Below are positions 25,311 to 34,775 of a DNA stretch of 64,000 nucleotides, one piece after another; positions within the stretch are counted from its first letter, which is position 1, and every line of letters begins with the position of its first letter. The translations under genes and the position numbers were made by a program. The stretch lies in NCBI GenBank assembly GCA_034436555.1, contig DAOTUU010000051.1, positions 1-64,000 of the forward strand, read 5' to 3'. The DNA is from JAFMJV01 sp034436555 (lineage in GTDB: Bacteria; Chloroflexota; Limnocylindria; Limnocylindrales; CSP1-4). The notes beneath the pieces were generated by a model, which worked only from the letters and a program-made list of their open reading frames with translations, searched no databases and was not told where the DNA came from.

Positions 25311-27656
25311 GCGCGGCCGGCCCGGCTGCGCCGTCGCGGGCGGTCGGCTCGTCGCGGCCCCGTCGCCGCCGACGGCGGCCCCGTCGCCGCCGACGGCCGC
25401 CCCGAGCACCTCGGCGACCTCGGGCGCGAGCCTGGCGCTCGCCGCGAGCGCCTCGCCCGGGGCATCCTCCAGCTCTCGGGCGCGGGCCATCCAGGCGCGG
25501 ATCCGGGCGTTGACCGCCTCGGCACCCACCAGCGCCACCGGGTCGTCGGACGGCTCGAGCACCGCGGGGTAGAGCAGGAACGCCTTCGTCTGGGCCCCGC
25601 CCAGGCCGCCGTGCGCCCCCACCTGGTGCTCGAAGGGCGCGATCTCCTCGGTCACCGGGTCATAGCTCGAGTTCACCAGCAGGTCGCCTACGTGGTCGAA
25701 CGAATCGAGCCACCTCAGGTTGTCCGGGGCGTGGGCCCCGAAACGCTCCAGGGGATCCTCCCCGATGACGACGCGCGCGTCCAGCAGGTGCACCCCGTCA
25801 CGGCCGATGGCCAGGGCGCCGCGCTCGGCGCTCCGCACCAGCACGAACCCGATCCCAGGATGAAGCACCAGACCGGACACCAGGTCCGGATGACGCTCGG
25901 TCACCTCCTCCAGGGTCGCCCGACGAGGGATGTCGGTGAGATAGATGTTCGCGAGGTTGCCCGAGGCGGCCACCACCAGGTCCGGCGACCCATCGGCGTG
26001 ACGGCCCGCGGCGGCGGGTGGTTTCGGGTCCGCGCCAGGATCGGCGCGTCGGCCCCCGCGCGCACCGAACTCGACCACGCCCCCCGGGGCCCGCTCGTGC
26101 AGCGCCCGGCGCGCCACCCGCGAGGTGCGTCCGGGCGATCGCAGCACCTCGGTCGCGAACGCGTTGAGCGGACCCCATGACTCCGCGTCGTGGGTCTCCG
26201 CCAGAACCTCGGGGTCACCCGCGGCGAGGCGGCGGACGAGATCCTCGAGGCTCATGCCATGGCGATCGGCGAACGGCGCTCCCTGGCTCTGCCCGTGGTC
26301 CGACAGCAGCACCAGGTGGTAGTTGCGGGGCGCGCCGTCCATGGCCCGCGCGATGGTGCGCACCTGGCGGTCCACCCGGGCAAGCTCGTCCATCGCCTCC
26401 GGCCGCTCGGGACCCGCATGGTGGGCGATCTCGTCGTAGCCCAGGTGGTCGGCATAGATGATGGGAGTGCCGCGGTGGATCTCGCCGATCACGAGGTCGG
26501 TGAGCAGGTCACGCAGGATGGTGGTCGTCGTGGCGCGCAGGATCGGGAACGGCATCCCCCGCGAGATGCGGGGCTCCACGCCGCGCTGCCGCTGGGCGCG
26601 TGCCTGGAACCACTCCAGCACGATGGTCCACAGGAACTGGAGCACGCCCCGGGTGACGTTGTAGGGGTTCACGAGATACAGCGAGAACCCATCCAACTGG
26701 AGACCCTGGCCGCGGCTCGCCAGCTGGCTGGTGGTGGCGAACGCCCGGGTGGCCCCTCCGGACACGAGGTTGGAGATGCTGGCACCGCCGTCGCGCAGCA
26801 GGTCGTGCTCGCCGGAGACGCGCCGCTCGATCTCCCACGCGTCTTCGGGCCGGTTCGACACCATCAGGTGGCCGCGGTCCTTCTCCCACCACCGGAAGGC
26901 GGGGATGCCGCGCGCGTCGCCGTGGAGGATGCCCGCCTGGCTGGCACTCGTCATGGAGGGTGCCTGCGCCTCCCAGCGACCCAGGCAGTGCGTGCCGCGG
27001 CGCACCGCCGCCGCCAGGAAGGGCATGGTGCCCGTGCGCAGGGCATGCCGGATGACCGGCTCGGCGAGTCCGTCGATCTGGAGGATCACGAAGCCCGGTC
27101 CGGGCCGATCGTCCACGTCTCCGCGCGCCCGAGCCAGCTTGCGCAGCGAGTTGCGATAGAACGACTCGTCCTCGTCGAGTCCGAGCAGGCCGATCAGGAG
27201 CGTGTTCACCGCGGCGATGATGAACGCGGTCAGGAACGCCCACGTCCAGCCGTCGATGGTGACCGAGCCCACGACCGACTGCGCCCACATCAGCGTGATG
27301 CCCATGAACCAGACCGTGAGCAGCGCGGTGATGACGATGCTCTGGCGGATGACCAGGAACGCGACGGGCCGGAACAGGAAGGTGAGGATGCCCGCGATGA
27401 TGGTCACCAGGATCGCCCCCGACAGGTCGTCGATGCGCACGCCGGGCAGCACCGCCGCCGCGATGACGAGGGCGAGAGCGTCCACGAGCAGGATCGCCGC
27501 GGCGCGCCGCACGAGGTGCCATCGGCCCCGCGGCCATGACAGCGCGGTGTCGTACTCGTCGCGCCAGACGCGCACGACCCGATCGAACGGCGACCCGGTG
27601 ACCCGGCGCCGGCGCGCCACCGGCTCGGTGGGCGATGGCTCTCCCCCGGACGTCAT
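25278..27656 (-). CDS. Fused holin-like membrane domain and type I phosphodiesterase (alkaline phosphatase fold)
   Basis: This is a 792-residue protein. The first 180 residues hold four membrane helices of the phage-holin superfamily IV type. An alkaline-phosphatase-superfamily hydrolase follows: VILQIDGLAEPVI with a probable metal-binding D, SMTSASQAGILHG as the nucleophile region, YADHLGYDEIAHHAG, LLSDHGQSQGA, and HVGDLLVNSSYD near the end. It should hydrolyse a phosphate ester or phosphoglycerol polymer at the membrane. ATG 27656 is used; ATG 27668 lies 4 codons upstream. A TACCAT box overlaps the latter. The C-terminal tail has a 7-residue duplication (GAAVGGD twice). Confidence 0.8.
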   Translation of the reverse strand: MTSGGEPSPTEPVARRRRVTGSPFDRVVRVWRDEYDTALSWPRGRWHLVRRAAAILLVDALALVIAAAVLPGVRIDDLSGAILVTIIAGILTFLFRPVAFLVIRQSIVITALLTVWFMGITLMWAQSVVGSVTIDGWTWAFLTAFIIAAVNTLLIGLLGLDEDESFYRNSLRKLARARGDVDDRPGPGFVILQIDGLAEPVIRHALRTGTMPFLAAAVRRGTHCLGRWEAQAPSMTSASQAGILHGDARGIPAFRWWEKDRGHLMVSNRPEDAWEIERRVSGEHDLLRDGGASISNLVSGGATRAFATTSQLASRGQGLQLDGFSLYLVNPYNVTRGVLQFLWTIVLEWFQARAQRQRGVEPRISRGMPFPILRATTTTILRDLLTDLVIGEIHRGTPIIYADHLGYDEIAHHAGPERPEAMDELARVDRQVRTIARAMDGAPRNYHLVLLSDHGQSQGAPFADRHGMSLEDLVRRLAAGDPEVLAETHDAESWGPLNAFATEVLRSPGRTSRVARRALHERAPGGVVEFGARGGRRADPGADPKPPAAAGRHADGSPDLVVAASGNLANIYLTDIPRRATLEEVTERHPDLVSGLVLHPGIGFVLVRSAERGALAIGRDGVHLLDARVVIGEDPLERFGAHAPDNLRWLDSFDHVGDLLVNSSYDPVTEEIAPFEHQVGAHGGLGGAQTKAFLLYPAVLEPSDDPVALVGAEAVNARIRAWMARARELEDAPGEALAASARLAPEVAEVLGAAVGGDGAAVGGDGAATSRPPATAQPGRPRSVTVEVVDDP
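25356..25397. repeat. 21-bp tandem duplication in the phosphodiesterase C-terminus
   Basis: The unit starting GGCCCCGTCGCCGCCGAC occurs at 25356 and 25377, encoding two copies of a 7-residue Gly/Ala/Asp/Val segment in a disordered tail. Confidence 0.85.
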
Positions 27657-27894
27657 GACGACGCGCATGGTAGGCGATCTCGCGAGCCCGCGGCCGGGTC
27701 CCGACGGATGGACTCCCGTGACGGGCCGATGGGCCCATGACCGGCTCGCGATCGTGGGCCATGCTGCGGTTCCGCGGACTCCACAGCATCCACCGACCGG
27801 CGAACGGAACCCCGCACCGGACGCCGGGTCCCGCATGGGACGTGCGGCCCGTCGACCACCCGGTCGACGGGCCGTTCACGCGTCGCGCCTGCGA

Positions 27895-29007
27895 TCAGCC
27901 ATCGACGGGGCCGAACAGCCGGTCGAACACCCCGCGGACGGCGTCGAGCCTCATCTGGATGGTGTATTGCTCCGGTCCCGCCTCGGCGTACGTGCCGGGC
28001 GCGAGGACCACGCTCTTGTAGTTGCGCAGTCGGGCCCGGCTCGCCAGCTCCAGGAGCACCGCCAGCGAATCCAGGGTCAGGTCGGTCTCGACCAGCGCGA
28101 CCGCGCGCGCCGCCAACTCGGGCAGCGCGGTCGGACCGTTGTCCAGGACCTTCGCCATCACCGCCATGACCAGCTGCTGCTGGCGTGCGGCGCGCTGATA
28201 GTCGGAGTCGGTGTGGCGGGTCCGCGCGAACGCGAGCGCCCGGTTGCCGTCGAGATGGTTCCAGCCCGCCTTCAGCTTCAGGCCCTTCCTGCCCACGTGC
28301 ATCGTGGAGTCCCACAGCGCGCGATCGAGGAACACGTCCACGCCTCCGATGTGGTCGATGAGCCGTCGCACGCCACCGAAGCCGATGAGCACGTAGCCGT
28401 CGATCTGGGTGTCGAAGGCGATCTCCATCGACCGCACCACCCTGCGCAGCGCCTCGCGCCGGGTGGCGCCATCAAGCTGGAACTGCTGGAGCAGACCCGT
28501 GATGCGCGGTCCGTAGACGCCCCCGACGATGGGCACGTTGACCGTGTCCCGCGGCAGGCTCGCCATCGCCACGCGTCCGGTGCCCGGGTCGCTCGTGGCG
28601 ACCATGATCGCGTCGGTGCGCTCGCCCACCACGCCGGCCCGCGCGTCGCTCCCCAGAAGCAGCAGCGTCAGCCGGCCGTCGGAGCCCGCCAGCTCGGCGA
28701 ACCCGTCGATGGGCGGCATCCGCGTGGGCTTCGGCGTGGGCTGCGGCGCGACGGAGGGTGCGGCGGGCGACGGGGTGGACCTGGGTCGCCGGGTGCGCCG
28801 CGGCGTGGCCTGGGCCGGCAGGCCGGGATCGCGGCTCGCCGCGGGGGTGGGCGTCCGGCGGGGTCGCCTGGTGGCCTCCGCCGGCGCCACGGACGCGGCC
28901 GGCGAGGTGTCGGGGGATGCGCCCGTCAGAAGGTCGCACCCGGCGATGACGAGGCCCAGGGCCATCACGAGGACGGCGCGCCACAGACGACGACGGTGGA
29001 GGATCAT
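27895..29007 (-). CDS. LytR-CpsA-Psr (LCP) family protein
   Basis: This 370-residue enzyme is likely to ligate polymers to peptidoglycan, or to be a related phosphotransferase. An N-terminal hydrophobic segment ends in VIAGC, a plausible lipobox, so it may be a lipoprotein. A Thr/Pro/Arg-rich linker follows (about 35-90). The LCP domain begins with LTLLLLGSDARAG, then SLPRDT, and the pyrophosphate-binding FARTRHTDSDYQRAARQQQ. GGAG lies about 9 bases before the ATG. Its presence suggests wall-linked glycopolymers. It shares a strand with the lipid kinase gene upstream. Confidence 0.9.
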   Translation of the reverse strand: MILHRRRLWRAVLVMALGLVIAGCDLLTGASPDTSPAASVAPAEATRRPRRTPTPAASRDPGLPAQATPRRTRRPRSTPSPAAPSVAPQPTPKPTRMPPIDGFAELAGSDGRLTLLLLGSDARAGVVGERTDAIMVATSDPGTGRVAMASLPRDTVNVPIVGGVYGPRITGLLQQFQLDGATRREALRRVVRSMEIAFDTQIDGYVLIGFGGVRRLIDHIGGVDVFLDRALWDSTMHVGRKGLKLKAGWNHLDGNRALAFARTRHTDSDYQRAARQQQLVMAVMAKVLDNGPTALPELAARAVALVETDLTLDSLAVLLELASRARLRNYKSVVLAPGTYAEAGPEQYTIQMRLDAVRGVFDRLFGPVDG

Positions 29008-29103
29008 GCGCGGGACTCCGTGGTCTCGTGGTCCTTCACGTCCCGGTGGATCTGGGCGCAACCCCCGTGCGACGGTCGGTGCCCCCTGGCACCGCCTCGC
29101 AGT

Positions 29104-30153
29104 CTACCCCGGAGCGCCCGGCGGCGCGCCGGCGTCCCCGGGGACGGGGTCGGCCGGCCGCCGCTGCCCCTCCTCGTCCGCCACCTCGCGGTCCTGCGGC
29201 CAGGGACCCGGCGGCGCGAGCACCCGCAGCGCACCGGGTCGGATGCGCGCCTCCAGCGACCCGGCACCCAGCGCGTCCCCATCCACCTGGACCGGCTCAT
29301 GGGGGATCGCCTCCAGCCGGACGTGGCGGCCCCGCAGACGGAGCGTGCCGGCCCCCGCGTCCACGCCCGTCTCCGTGCGCACGAGGTGGTCCACCAGGCC
29401 GCGCATCCCGGCGAGCGCGTTCGCCGCGCCTCCCACGAAGACGTCGAACAGGCCGTCGTCGGGCACCACCGGCAGGCGCGTGCGAACCAGGCCGGGGACG
29501 AGCTCCGCGAAGTTGGTGACGATGGCATACGACCCGGCGAGCTCCACGGTCTCCCCGTCGACCGTGATCCGATAGGGCACCGCGCCGATGCGCGCCGCCA
29601 GCCAGGCTGCCTGCACGAAGTAGGCAGATCGGCCCAGCCGCCGCTTGAGACCCGACGGGGTCGTCTGCATCACGCGCGCGTCGAACCCGATGCCCGCGCC
29701 CACCAGGAACGTGAGGTGCCGGATGTCGGGCGGGGTCTCCGGGCCGCCATCGAGCTCCACGGTCACGTCGCCCAGGTCCACGCGCCGGGGCAGCGCCGTG
29801 GCGAGCAGCGAGGCCGCGGCGTCCAGCGAGCCCGGAACCCCGAGGACGCTCGCCAGCACGTTCCCGGTGCCGCCGGGGATCATGCCCAGCGGGATGTCCG
29901 TCCCGGCGACCACCTGCGCGAGGTCCTTGAGCGTGCCGTCACCACCCGCGCCCACCACCAGGCCCACGCCGTCCGCCACCGCGGCCCGCGCGACCTGGAC
30001 CGCCTCCTCCGCGCTCGCGGGGACGGCCACGCCGGGCTCCTCGCCGTCCCGATCGCGGAGGACCCGGCGGAGCGTCGTGATGAGCGCCTCCCGGGTCGCA
30101 GCGTCCCGGAGCCGGGAGGCCGCGGGGTTGATGACGACGAGCGTGCTGGGCAT
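29104..30153 (-). CDS. Diacylglycerol/lipid kinase family protein (DagK/YegS-like)
   Basis: This 349-residue protein begins LVVINPAASRLRDA and carries the nucleotide-binding GAGGDGTLKDLAQVV and GMIPGGTGNVLASVLGVP motifs of the DAGK catalytic domain. It ends with the beta-rich domain seen in YegS/BmrU proteins (IPHEPVQVDGDALG). It probably phosphorylates diacylglycerol or a related lipid at the membrane face. The C-terminal 35 residues are Pro/Gly-rich and probably disordered. The ATG at 30153 is preceded by GATGCT 6 bases upstream, the window's leaderless spacing with a poorer -10. Confidence 0.9.
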   Translation of the reverse strand: MPSTLVVINPAASRLRDAATREALITTLRRVLRDRDGEEPGVAVPASAEEAVQVARAAVADGVGLVVGAGGDGTLKDLAQVVAGTDIPLGMIPGGTGNVLASVLGVPGSLDAAASLLATALPRRVDLGDVTVELDGGPETPPDIRHLTFLVGAGIGFDARVMQTTPSGLKRRLGRSAYFVQAAWLAARIGAVPYRITVDGETVELAGSYAIVTNFAELVPGLVRTRLPVVPDDGLFDVFVGGAANALAGMRGLVDHLVRTETGVDAGAGTLRLRGRHVRLEAIPHEPVQVDGDALGAGSLEARIRPGALRVLAPPGPWPQDREVADEEGQRRPADPVPGDAGAPPGAPG

Positions 30154-30267
30154 GGAGCCAGCATCCCACACCTGGGGGCCATCAGGCGGGACGGGTGCCC
30201 GGTGGTGCGACCAGCCGCCGGGAGGCGGCCCGGTGGGGGCCAGCCGGCCGGATGGGACGCGGGACGG

Positions 30268-33200
30268 TCAGCCGGCCGGGTGGACCGGAGCGGGACTCAG
30301 GCCCTCGTGCCGATCATCGTCACCCGACCCGAACCGGCGGGCGGCGGACGATTTGGCGCCATCCACGAGCGAGTAGATCACCGGGATGACGATGAGCGTC
30401 AGGAACGTGGAGCTGAACAGTCCGCCGATGACGACCGTGCCCAGCTCGGCGGCGATGATGGAGCCCTCCGACAGGCCTGCCGCGACCGGCAGCAGCGCCA
30501 GGATGGTCGCCACGGCCGTCATCAGGATCGGCCGCACGCGCGTCCGACCGCCCTGGATGAGCGCATCGTGCGTGGACAGGCCGCGGTGCCGCAGCTGCTC
30601 CACGAGGTCCAGCAGCACGATCGCGTTCGTGACCACGATGCCGATGAGCATCAGGAAGCCGATGAGGGCGCTGATGCCCAGCGGCCGGCCCGTGATGAGC
30701 AGGGCCGGGAAGGCGCCGATCGTGGCCAGCGGCAGGCTGAACAGGATGACCAGGGGGTCCACCAGCGATCCGAACACGAGCACCATCACGAGGTACACCA
30801 CGAGGATCGCGAACCCCATCGCGAAGAACAGCGAGCCGAATGCCTCGCTCTGCTGCTGGGCCACGCCCGCGATGGTCACGTCCACGCCTGGCGGGATCGC
30901 GCCGGACGCGCTCAGCTCGTCGATGGCGGCCTGGGTCTGGCGCGTGACCTGGCCCTGGTCGTCGCCCGTGACCGTCGCGCTGATGGTCGTCGCGGGGGCA
31001 CCGTTGACGCGCGTCACGGACCCCTGCGCCTCCGTCTGGGAGACGTCCGCGACCTGCCCCAGGGGCACCCGGCGGACGGTCCCCACGGGCAGCCCCCGGA
31101 GCGCCTCGATGCCGTCCACGGCGCTGGCGTCGACCGACAGGCGCACGCCCAGGACGTCGCCCTCGGGCGTGGTCAGCGATCCCAGCGTCTGGCCCACCAG
31201 CGCGGTCCGGATCTCGCCCGCGACCTGCGCCGTGGTGAGGCCCGCGGTGATGGCGCGATTGGGATCCACCGCCACCTGGATCTGCGGCGCGGCGGCCACC
31301 AGGTCGCTCTGGACGTTGTCCAGCCCATCGATCGCCTCGAACGCGGGCACGAGCGCCGCGCTCGCCCGCGCCACGGCGCCTCGATCGTCGCCGGACACGA
31401 TGACCGCGAACCCGCCGCCGACGAACCCGGTCTCCTCGGCGACCTGGATCTCGAAACCGTCCGCGGCGGCGGGCTCCAGCGCGCTCGCGACGTGCTCCCG
31501 CGTCGCGGCCACGTCCGCATCATCGGTCAGCCGGACGGTCAGCTGCGCGGTGTTGGCGGCCCGCCCGCTGTACGCGGCACGCAGCGTCTGCGACCCGGTG
31601 TCCGCATCTCCCGGGATGGTCGACTGCACCAGCTTCACGTTCGGGTCGGCCATCAGGATCTGCTCCACCTGACCCACCCGCTCGATGACCGCCGCCGTGC
31701 TGGCGTTGGCGGGCGGTGCCACGCTGACGCCCAGGATCTTCTCGCCGCCCGCGGAGATGAACCCCGTCGGGATGAGCGGCACGAGGGCGAGGCTGGCCAG
31801 GAACAGCGCGAGCGTGATGCCCAGGGTCGCCCACCGGGTGGCCCGGCTGCGCAGCGCCAGGCGCAGCGGCGGGGTGTAGAGGCGCTGCCACAGCGTCTCC
31901 GGGAGCTCGCCGTCGGGCGACCGCCGGATGTTCACCTTGCGCACGAAGAAGTACGCCAGCACCGGGATCACCGTGAGCGCCACGAACAGCGAGGCGAGCA
32001 GCGCGAACGTGACGGTCAGCCCGAACGGCAGGAAGAACTGGCTCACGATGCCGCCCACGAACCCGATGGGCAGGAACACGGCGACCGTGGTGATGGTGGA
32101 CGAGGTGATCGCGGTCGCCACCTCCCGCGTGCCGTTGAGGACCGCGTCACCGATGGCCTCGCCCCTGGCGCGATGGCGGAAGATGTTCTCCAGGACCACG
32201 ATCGAGTCATCCACGACGCGTCCCACGGCGACCGCCAGGCCGCCCAGGGTCACGATGTTGACGGTCAGCCCGGCGAGCCCCATGGCCAGCAGCGCGATGA
32301 GGATCGAGAGGGGGATGCTCACGGCCGCGACGAGCGTGGTGCGCAGGCTGAGCAGGAAAACCCAGATGGTGATGATGGCGAACAGGGCGCCCAGCAGGCC
32401 CTCGCGGACCAGCCCGTCGCGGGATTCCTTGATGAAGATGGACAGGTCCTGGATGGTCGTGATGGCGACCTCCGGGTGCTGGTCCATGATGTCCGCGAAC
32501 GCCGCGTTGACGGCGTCCGCCACCTCCACGGTGTTGGCGCCGGACGCCTTGGACACCGTGAGCGTGAGCGAGGACTGGCCATCGGTGCGCGCGTGACCGG
32601 TCTCCTGGACGTCGACGACCTCCACGTCCGCGATGTCGTCCAGGCGCACGAACGCCGGGATGGCGAGCGAGCCGCCGCCGGGCGTCCCATCGGTGCCCGT
32701 GACGCCCCCGCCGGGGGTCGCGGAGGGATCGCTCCGGACGCCCACCACGAGCGCGCGCAGCTCGTCGACGGAGGTGAAGCGGTGCTCGGTGCTGATGGGC
32801 AGCCGGACACCCTCCTCGGTGATCGTGCCGGAGGGGATCGTGACCTGGTTTGCCGCGATGACCCCCTGCACCTGCGCGACCGAGATGCCCGTGTCCGCCA
32901 TGGCGGTCGGATCGAGCCGGATGCTCACGACGGCCGTGGCGCCGCCCGACAGGTCCGCGGCGCTGACGCCCTCGATGGAGCGGATCTCGGGCGCCACGAC
33001 CTCGCGCGCGATGCGGGCGGCCTCGATCGGGTCCGCACCCTCGGCCGGGGCGATCGTGGCCACGATGATGGGCTGGTCGTTGAGGTTGAGCGCGGTGACC
33101 CTGGGGTCCACGCCCTCAGGCAGGCTGGCGGCGTCCAGCTGCGTCCCGATGGTGCTCAGCGTCTCCTTGAGGTCGGTGCCGAAGGAGAACCGGGCCACGA

Positions 33201-33474
33201 CCAGCGAGAGCGAGCTGGCGGATGTCGACTGGGTCTGCTCCAGGCGGGGCACGTTCGCGAGCGCCCGCTCGATGGGCTCGGTGACCGTGGCCGTGACATC
33301 CTCGGCGCCGGCCCCGGGCAGGGCGGTGATGATCGTCACGAAGGGCAGCTCGATGTCCGGCAGGAGCTCCTGGCGCAGCTGGCCCCAGGCGACGACGCCG
33401 CTCAGGAACAGACCGACCGCGATGAGCAGGATGACGCTCCGCTGGCGCAGGGCGAACGCCGTGAGCCGGCTCAT
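30268..33474 (-). CDS. RND family efflux transporter (HAE1/AcrB-like)
   Basis: This 1068-residue inner-membrane pump has 12 predicted helices and two large extracytoplasmic loops. Signatures are the amphipathic start RLTAFALRQRSVILLI, LPDIELPFVTIITALPGAGAEDV, and the proton-relay helix GGLAVAVGRVVDDSIVVLEN (about residue 411) with adjacent aspartates. A disordered Gly/Pro insertion occurs near 260. It should export drugs, lipids or metabolites using protons. Its ATG overlaps the MarR stop by 4 bases, so MarR probably controls it. No membrane-fusion protein or outer-membrane channel gene is adjacent, unlike typical Gram-negative systems. Confidence 0.93.
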   Translation of the reverse strand: MSRLTAFALRQRSVILLIAVGLFLSGVVAWGQLRQELLPDIELPFVTIITALPGAGAEDVTATVTEPIERALANVPRLEQTQSTSASSLSLVVARFSFGTDLKETLSTIGTQLDAASLPEGVDPRVTALNLNDQPIIVATIAPAEGADPIEAARIAREVVAPEIRSIEGVSAADLSGGATAVVSIRLDPTAMADTGISVAQVQGVIAANQVTIPSGTITEEGVRLPISTEHRFTSVDELRALVVGVRSDPSATPGGGVTGTDGTPGGGSLAIPAFVRLDDIADVEVVDVQETGHARTDGQSSLTLTVSKASGANTVEVADAVNAAFADIMDQHPEVAITTIQDLSIFIKESRDGLVREGLLGALFAIITIWVFLLSLRTTLVAAVSIPLSILIALLAMGLAGLTVNIVTLGGLAVAVGRVVDDSIVVLENIFRHRARGEAIGDAVLNGTREVATAITSSTITTVAVFLPIGFVGGIVSQFFLPFGLTVTFALLASLFVALTVIPVLAYFFVRKVNIRRSPDGELPETLWQRLYTPPLRLALRSRATRWATLGITLALFLASLALVPLIPTGFISAGGEKILGVSVAPPANASTAAVIERVGQVEQILMADPNVKLVQSTIPGDADTGSQTLRAAYSGRAANTAQLTVRLTDDADVAATREHVASALEPAAADGFEIQVAEETGFVGGGFAVIVSGDDRGAVARASAALVPAFEAIDGLDNVQSDLVAAAPQIQVAVDPNRAITAGLTTAQVAGEIRTALVGQTLGSLTTPEGDVLGVRLSVDASAVDGIEALRGLPVGTVRRVPLGQVADVSQTEAQGSVTRVNGAPATTISATVTGDDQGQVTRQTQAAIDELSASGAIPPGVDVTIAGVAQQQSEAFGSLFFAMGFAILVVYLVMVLVFGSLVDPLVILFSLPLATIGAFPALLITGRPLGISALIGFLMLIGIVVTNAIVLLDLVEQLRHRGLSTHDALIQGGRTRVRPILMTAVATILALLPVAAGLSEGSIIAAELGTVVIGGLFSSTFLTLIVIPVIYSLVDGAKSSAARRFGSGDDDRHEGLSPAPVHPAG

Positions 33475-33935
33475 CGGTTCGCCTCGAGCTGGCTGGCGAA
33501 GCTGGCCAGGACGCGAGCGAGCGCCACCAGGTCCGCGTCGTCGATGGCATGGAGCAGCGACGCCACGCGCGGCGTGGACAGCTCCCGCACGCGCTCCACG
33601 AGGGCCACCCCCTCGGCGGTCAGGCTGACGAGCACCTGGCGCCGGTCATGCGCCGCGTGCTGCCGATCGAGCAGCCCCGCATCGACCAGCCGGTCGACGA
33701 GCCCGGAGCCCGTGGACAGCGTCACGCCCATCAGATCCGCGAGCGCCGTGATGTGCAGCTCGCCGCGGGATGCGACGAGGTAGAGCGCCTTCATCTGGGC
33801 CATCGTGATGTCCAGCGCGGCGAACTCCGGCGCGTGGCTGGCCGTGATCGCCGCGAGGAGCCGGCGATACTGCGCCACCGCCTCCTCCTCGAGGGCGGCG
33901 CGCGCGGGCATCCCGTCCGGTGGCGCTGTGGGCAT
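33471..33935 (-). CDS. MarR family transcriptional regulator
   Basis: This 154-residue protein has the MarR winged helix: LDITMAQMKALYLVASRG, ITALADLMGVTLSTGSGLVDRLVDAGLL as the recognition region, and the wing DRRQVLVSLTAEG. It should bind DNA as a dimer and respond to small ligands. Its stop overlaps the start of the RND pump gene (ATGA), so both are transcribed together. A perfect 6-3-6 inverted repeat, TACGGT-ACC-ACCGTA, lies 42-56 bases upstream and is a good operator candidate. The start ATG 33935 could be replaced by ATG 33911. Confidence 0.88.
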   Translation of the reverse strand: MPTAPPDGMPARAALEEEAVAQYRRLLAAITASHAPEFAALDITMAQMKALYLVASRGELHITALADLMGVTLSTGSGLVDRLVDAGLLDRQHAAHDRRQVLVSLTAEGVALVERVRELSTPRVASLLHAIDDADLVALARVLASFASQLEANR

Positions 33936-33976
33936 GGTGGTGTGGTCCTCGCCAATACTCGTGTTCGACAGGATGG

Positions 33977-33991
33977 TACGGTACCACCGTA
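33977..33991. promoter_or_regulatory. Probable MarR operator palindrome
   Basis: TACGGT (33977-33982) and ACCGTA (33986-33991) form a perfect inverted repeat with a 3-base spacer. It is placed between the marR-RND operon and the divergent gene at 34085. Confidence 0.6.
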
Positions 33992-34070
33992 GGGGTATGG
34001 GCGTCGCCCGGCACGCGCCGCCCGGGTGGCGCCCTCGCTCGTGGCGATCGCTCGGCGCCGACCGGGCTGG

Positions 34071-34076
34071 TAGCAT
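34071..34076 (+). promoter_or_regulatory. -10 box TAGCAT for leaderless gene at 34085
   Basis: TAGCAT ends 8 bases before the ATG. No ribosome-binding site is present. Confidence 0.45.
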
Positions 34077-34084
34077 GCGACGCC

Positions 34085-34759
34085 ATGACCGCCGCGCCGC
34101 TCCTCGCCCCCGGACCCGCCCGTCGACGGGCGGGCACGCTGCTGCTGGCCTACGGCGTGACCGGCATCCTGCTCCTGGGCGGACTGTTCCTGGTCACCCT
34201 CTCGGTGGCGTTCATGGGTCGTGACGGGTTCGCCCGGCTCGATGCGGCCATCGACGTGGGCGTGGGCGTCATCGAGTCGACCAGCCAGGCGCTCACCCAG
34301 GCGGACGCCACCCTGGTGGGCGTGGGCACGACCCTCCAGGAGACATCGACGACGCTCGCGGAGGCGGGCGCGCTCACGCTGGTCCTGCGCGATGGCGCGG
34401 GCACCCTCGCGGACCAGGCCGCCGCCTTCAGCCTCATCGGCCAGACACCCTTCGCGGGGATCGCCGACCCGCTGCGTGAGGCCGCCACGGGCCTGGACGA
34501 CCTCTCGGGCAGGATGGAGACCACCGGCGCGACGCTCGACACGAACGCCCTGGACGTGGCGGGGATGGCGGTGCGCCTGGGGGCCGTCGCGCAGCAGCTC
34601 GACGCGGCGAACGAGCGCCTGGCGGGCATCGACACCCAGCTTGGACCGGCCGGCATGCTCGGCACGGCGGTGATCCTCGCCATCATCGGCTGGCTGATGG
34701 CACCCGCGCTGGCCGCCATCTGGGTGGGTCGTCGCTGGCGGCGCGAGGTTCCCGCCTGA
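34085..34759 (+). CDS. Two-helix membrane protein with helical extracytoplasmic domain, unknown function
   Basis: This 224-residue protein has helix 1 at about residues 20-44 and helix 2 at about 190-212. The intervening 145 residues are Ala/Leu/Thr-rich with repeated heptad-like patterns (TLVGVGTTLQETSTTLAEAG; VAQQLDAANERLAGIDTQLG), suggesting a coiled coil like the periplasmic part of MCE-associated or chemoreceptor-like proteins. No catalytic motif is present. It is divergent from the marR-RND operon and shares the palindromic region, so it may be co-regulated. It converges on the M23 peptidase gene. Confidence 0.65.
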   Translation: MTAAPLLAPGPARRRAGTLLLAYGVTGILLLGGLFLVTLSVAFMGRDGFARLDAAIDVGVGVIESTSQALTQADATLVGVGTTLQETSTTLAEAGALTLVLRDGAGTLADQAAAFSLIGQTPFAGIADPLREAATGLDDLSGRMETTGATLDTNALDVAGMAVRLGAVAQQLDAANERLAGIDTQLGPAGMLGTAVILAIIGWLMAPALAAIWVGRRWRREVPA

Positions 34760-34775
34760 CCCGGGGGGATGTCCG

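Noticed and set aside
30241..30279. CAGCCGGCCGG direct repeat near the RND gene end
   Set aside because: It is a short GC-rich repeat expected by chance here, with no further copies.
27202..33783. A plus-strand open frame of about 2190 codons opposite the phosphodiesterase, LCP, lipid kinase and RND genes
   Set aside because: It is antisense to five well-supported genes, is rich in Arg/His/Gln/Asp with no domain, and arises from the very low stop frequency at this GC content.
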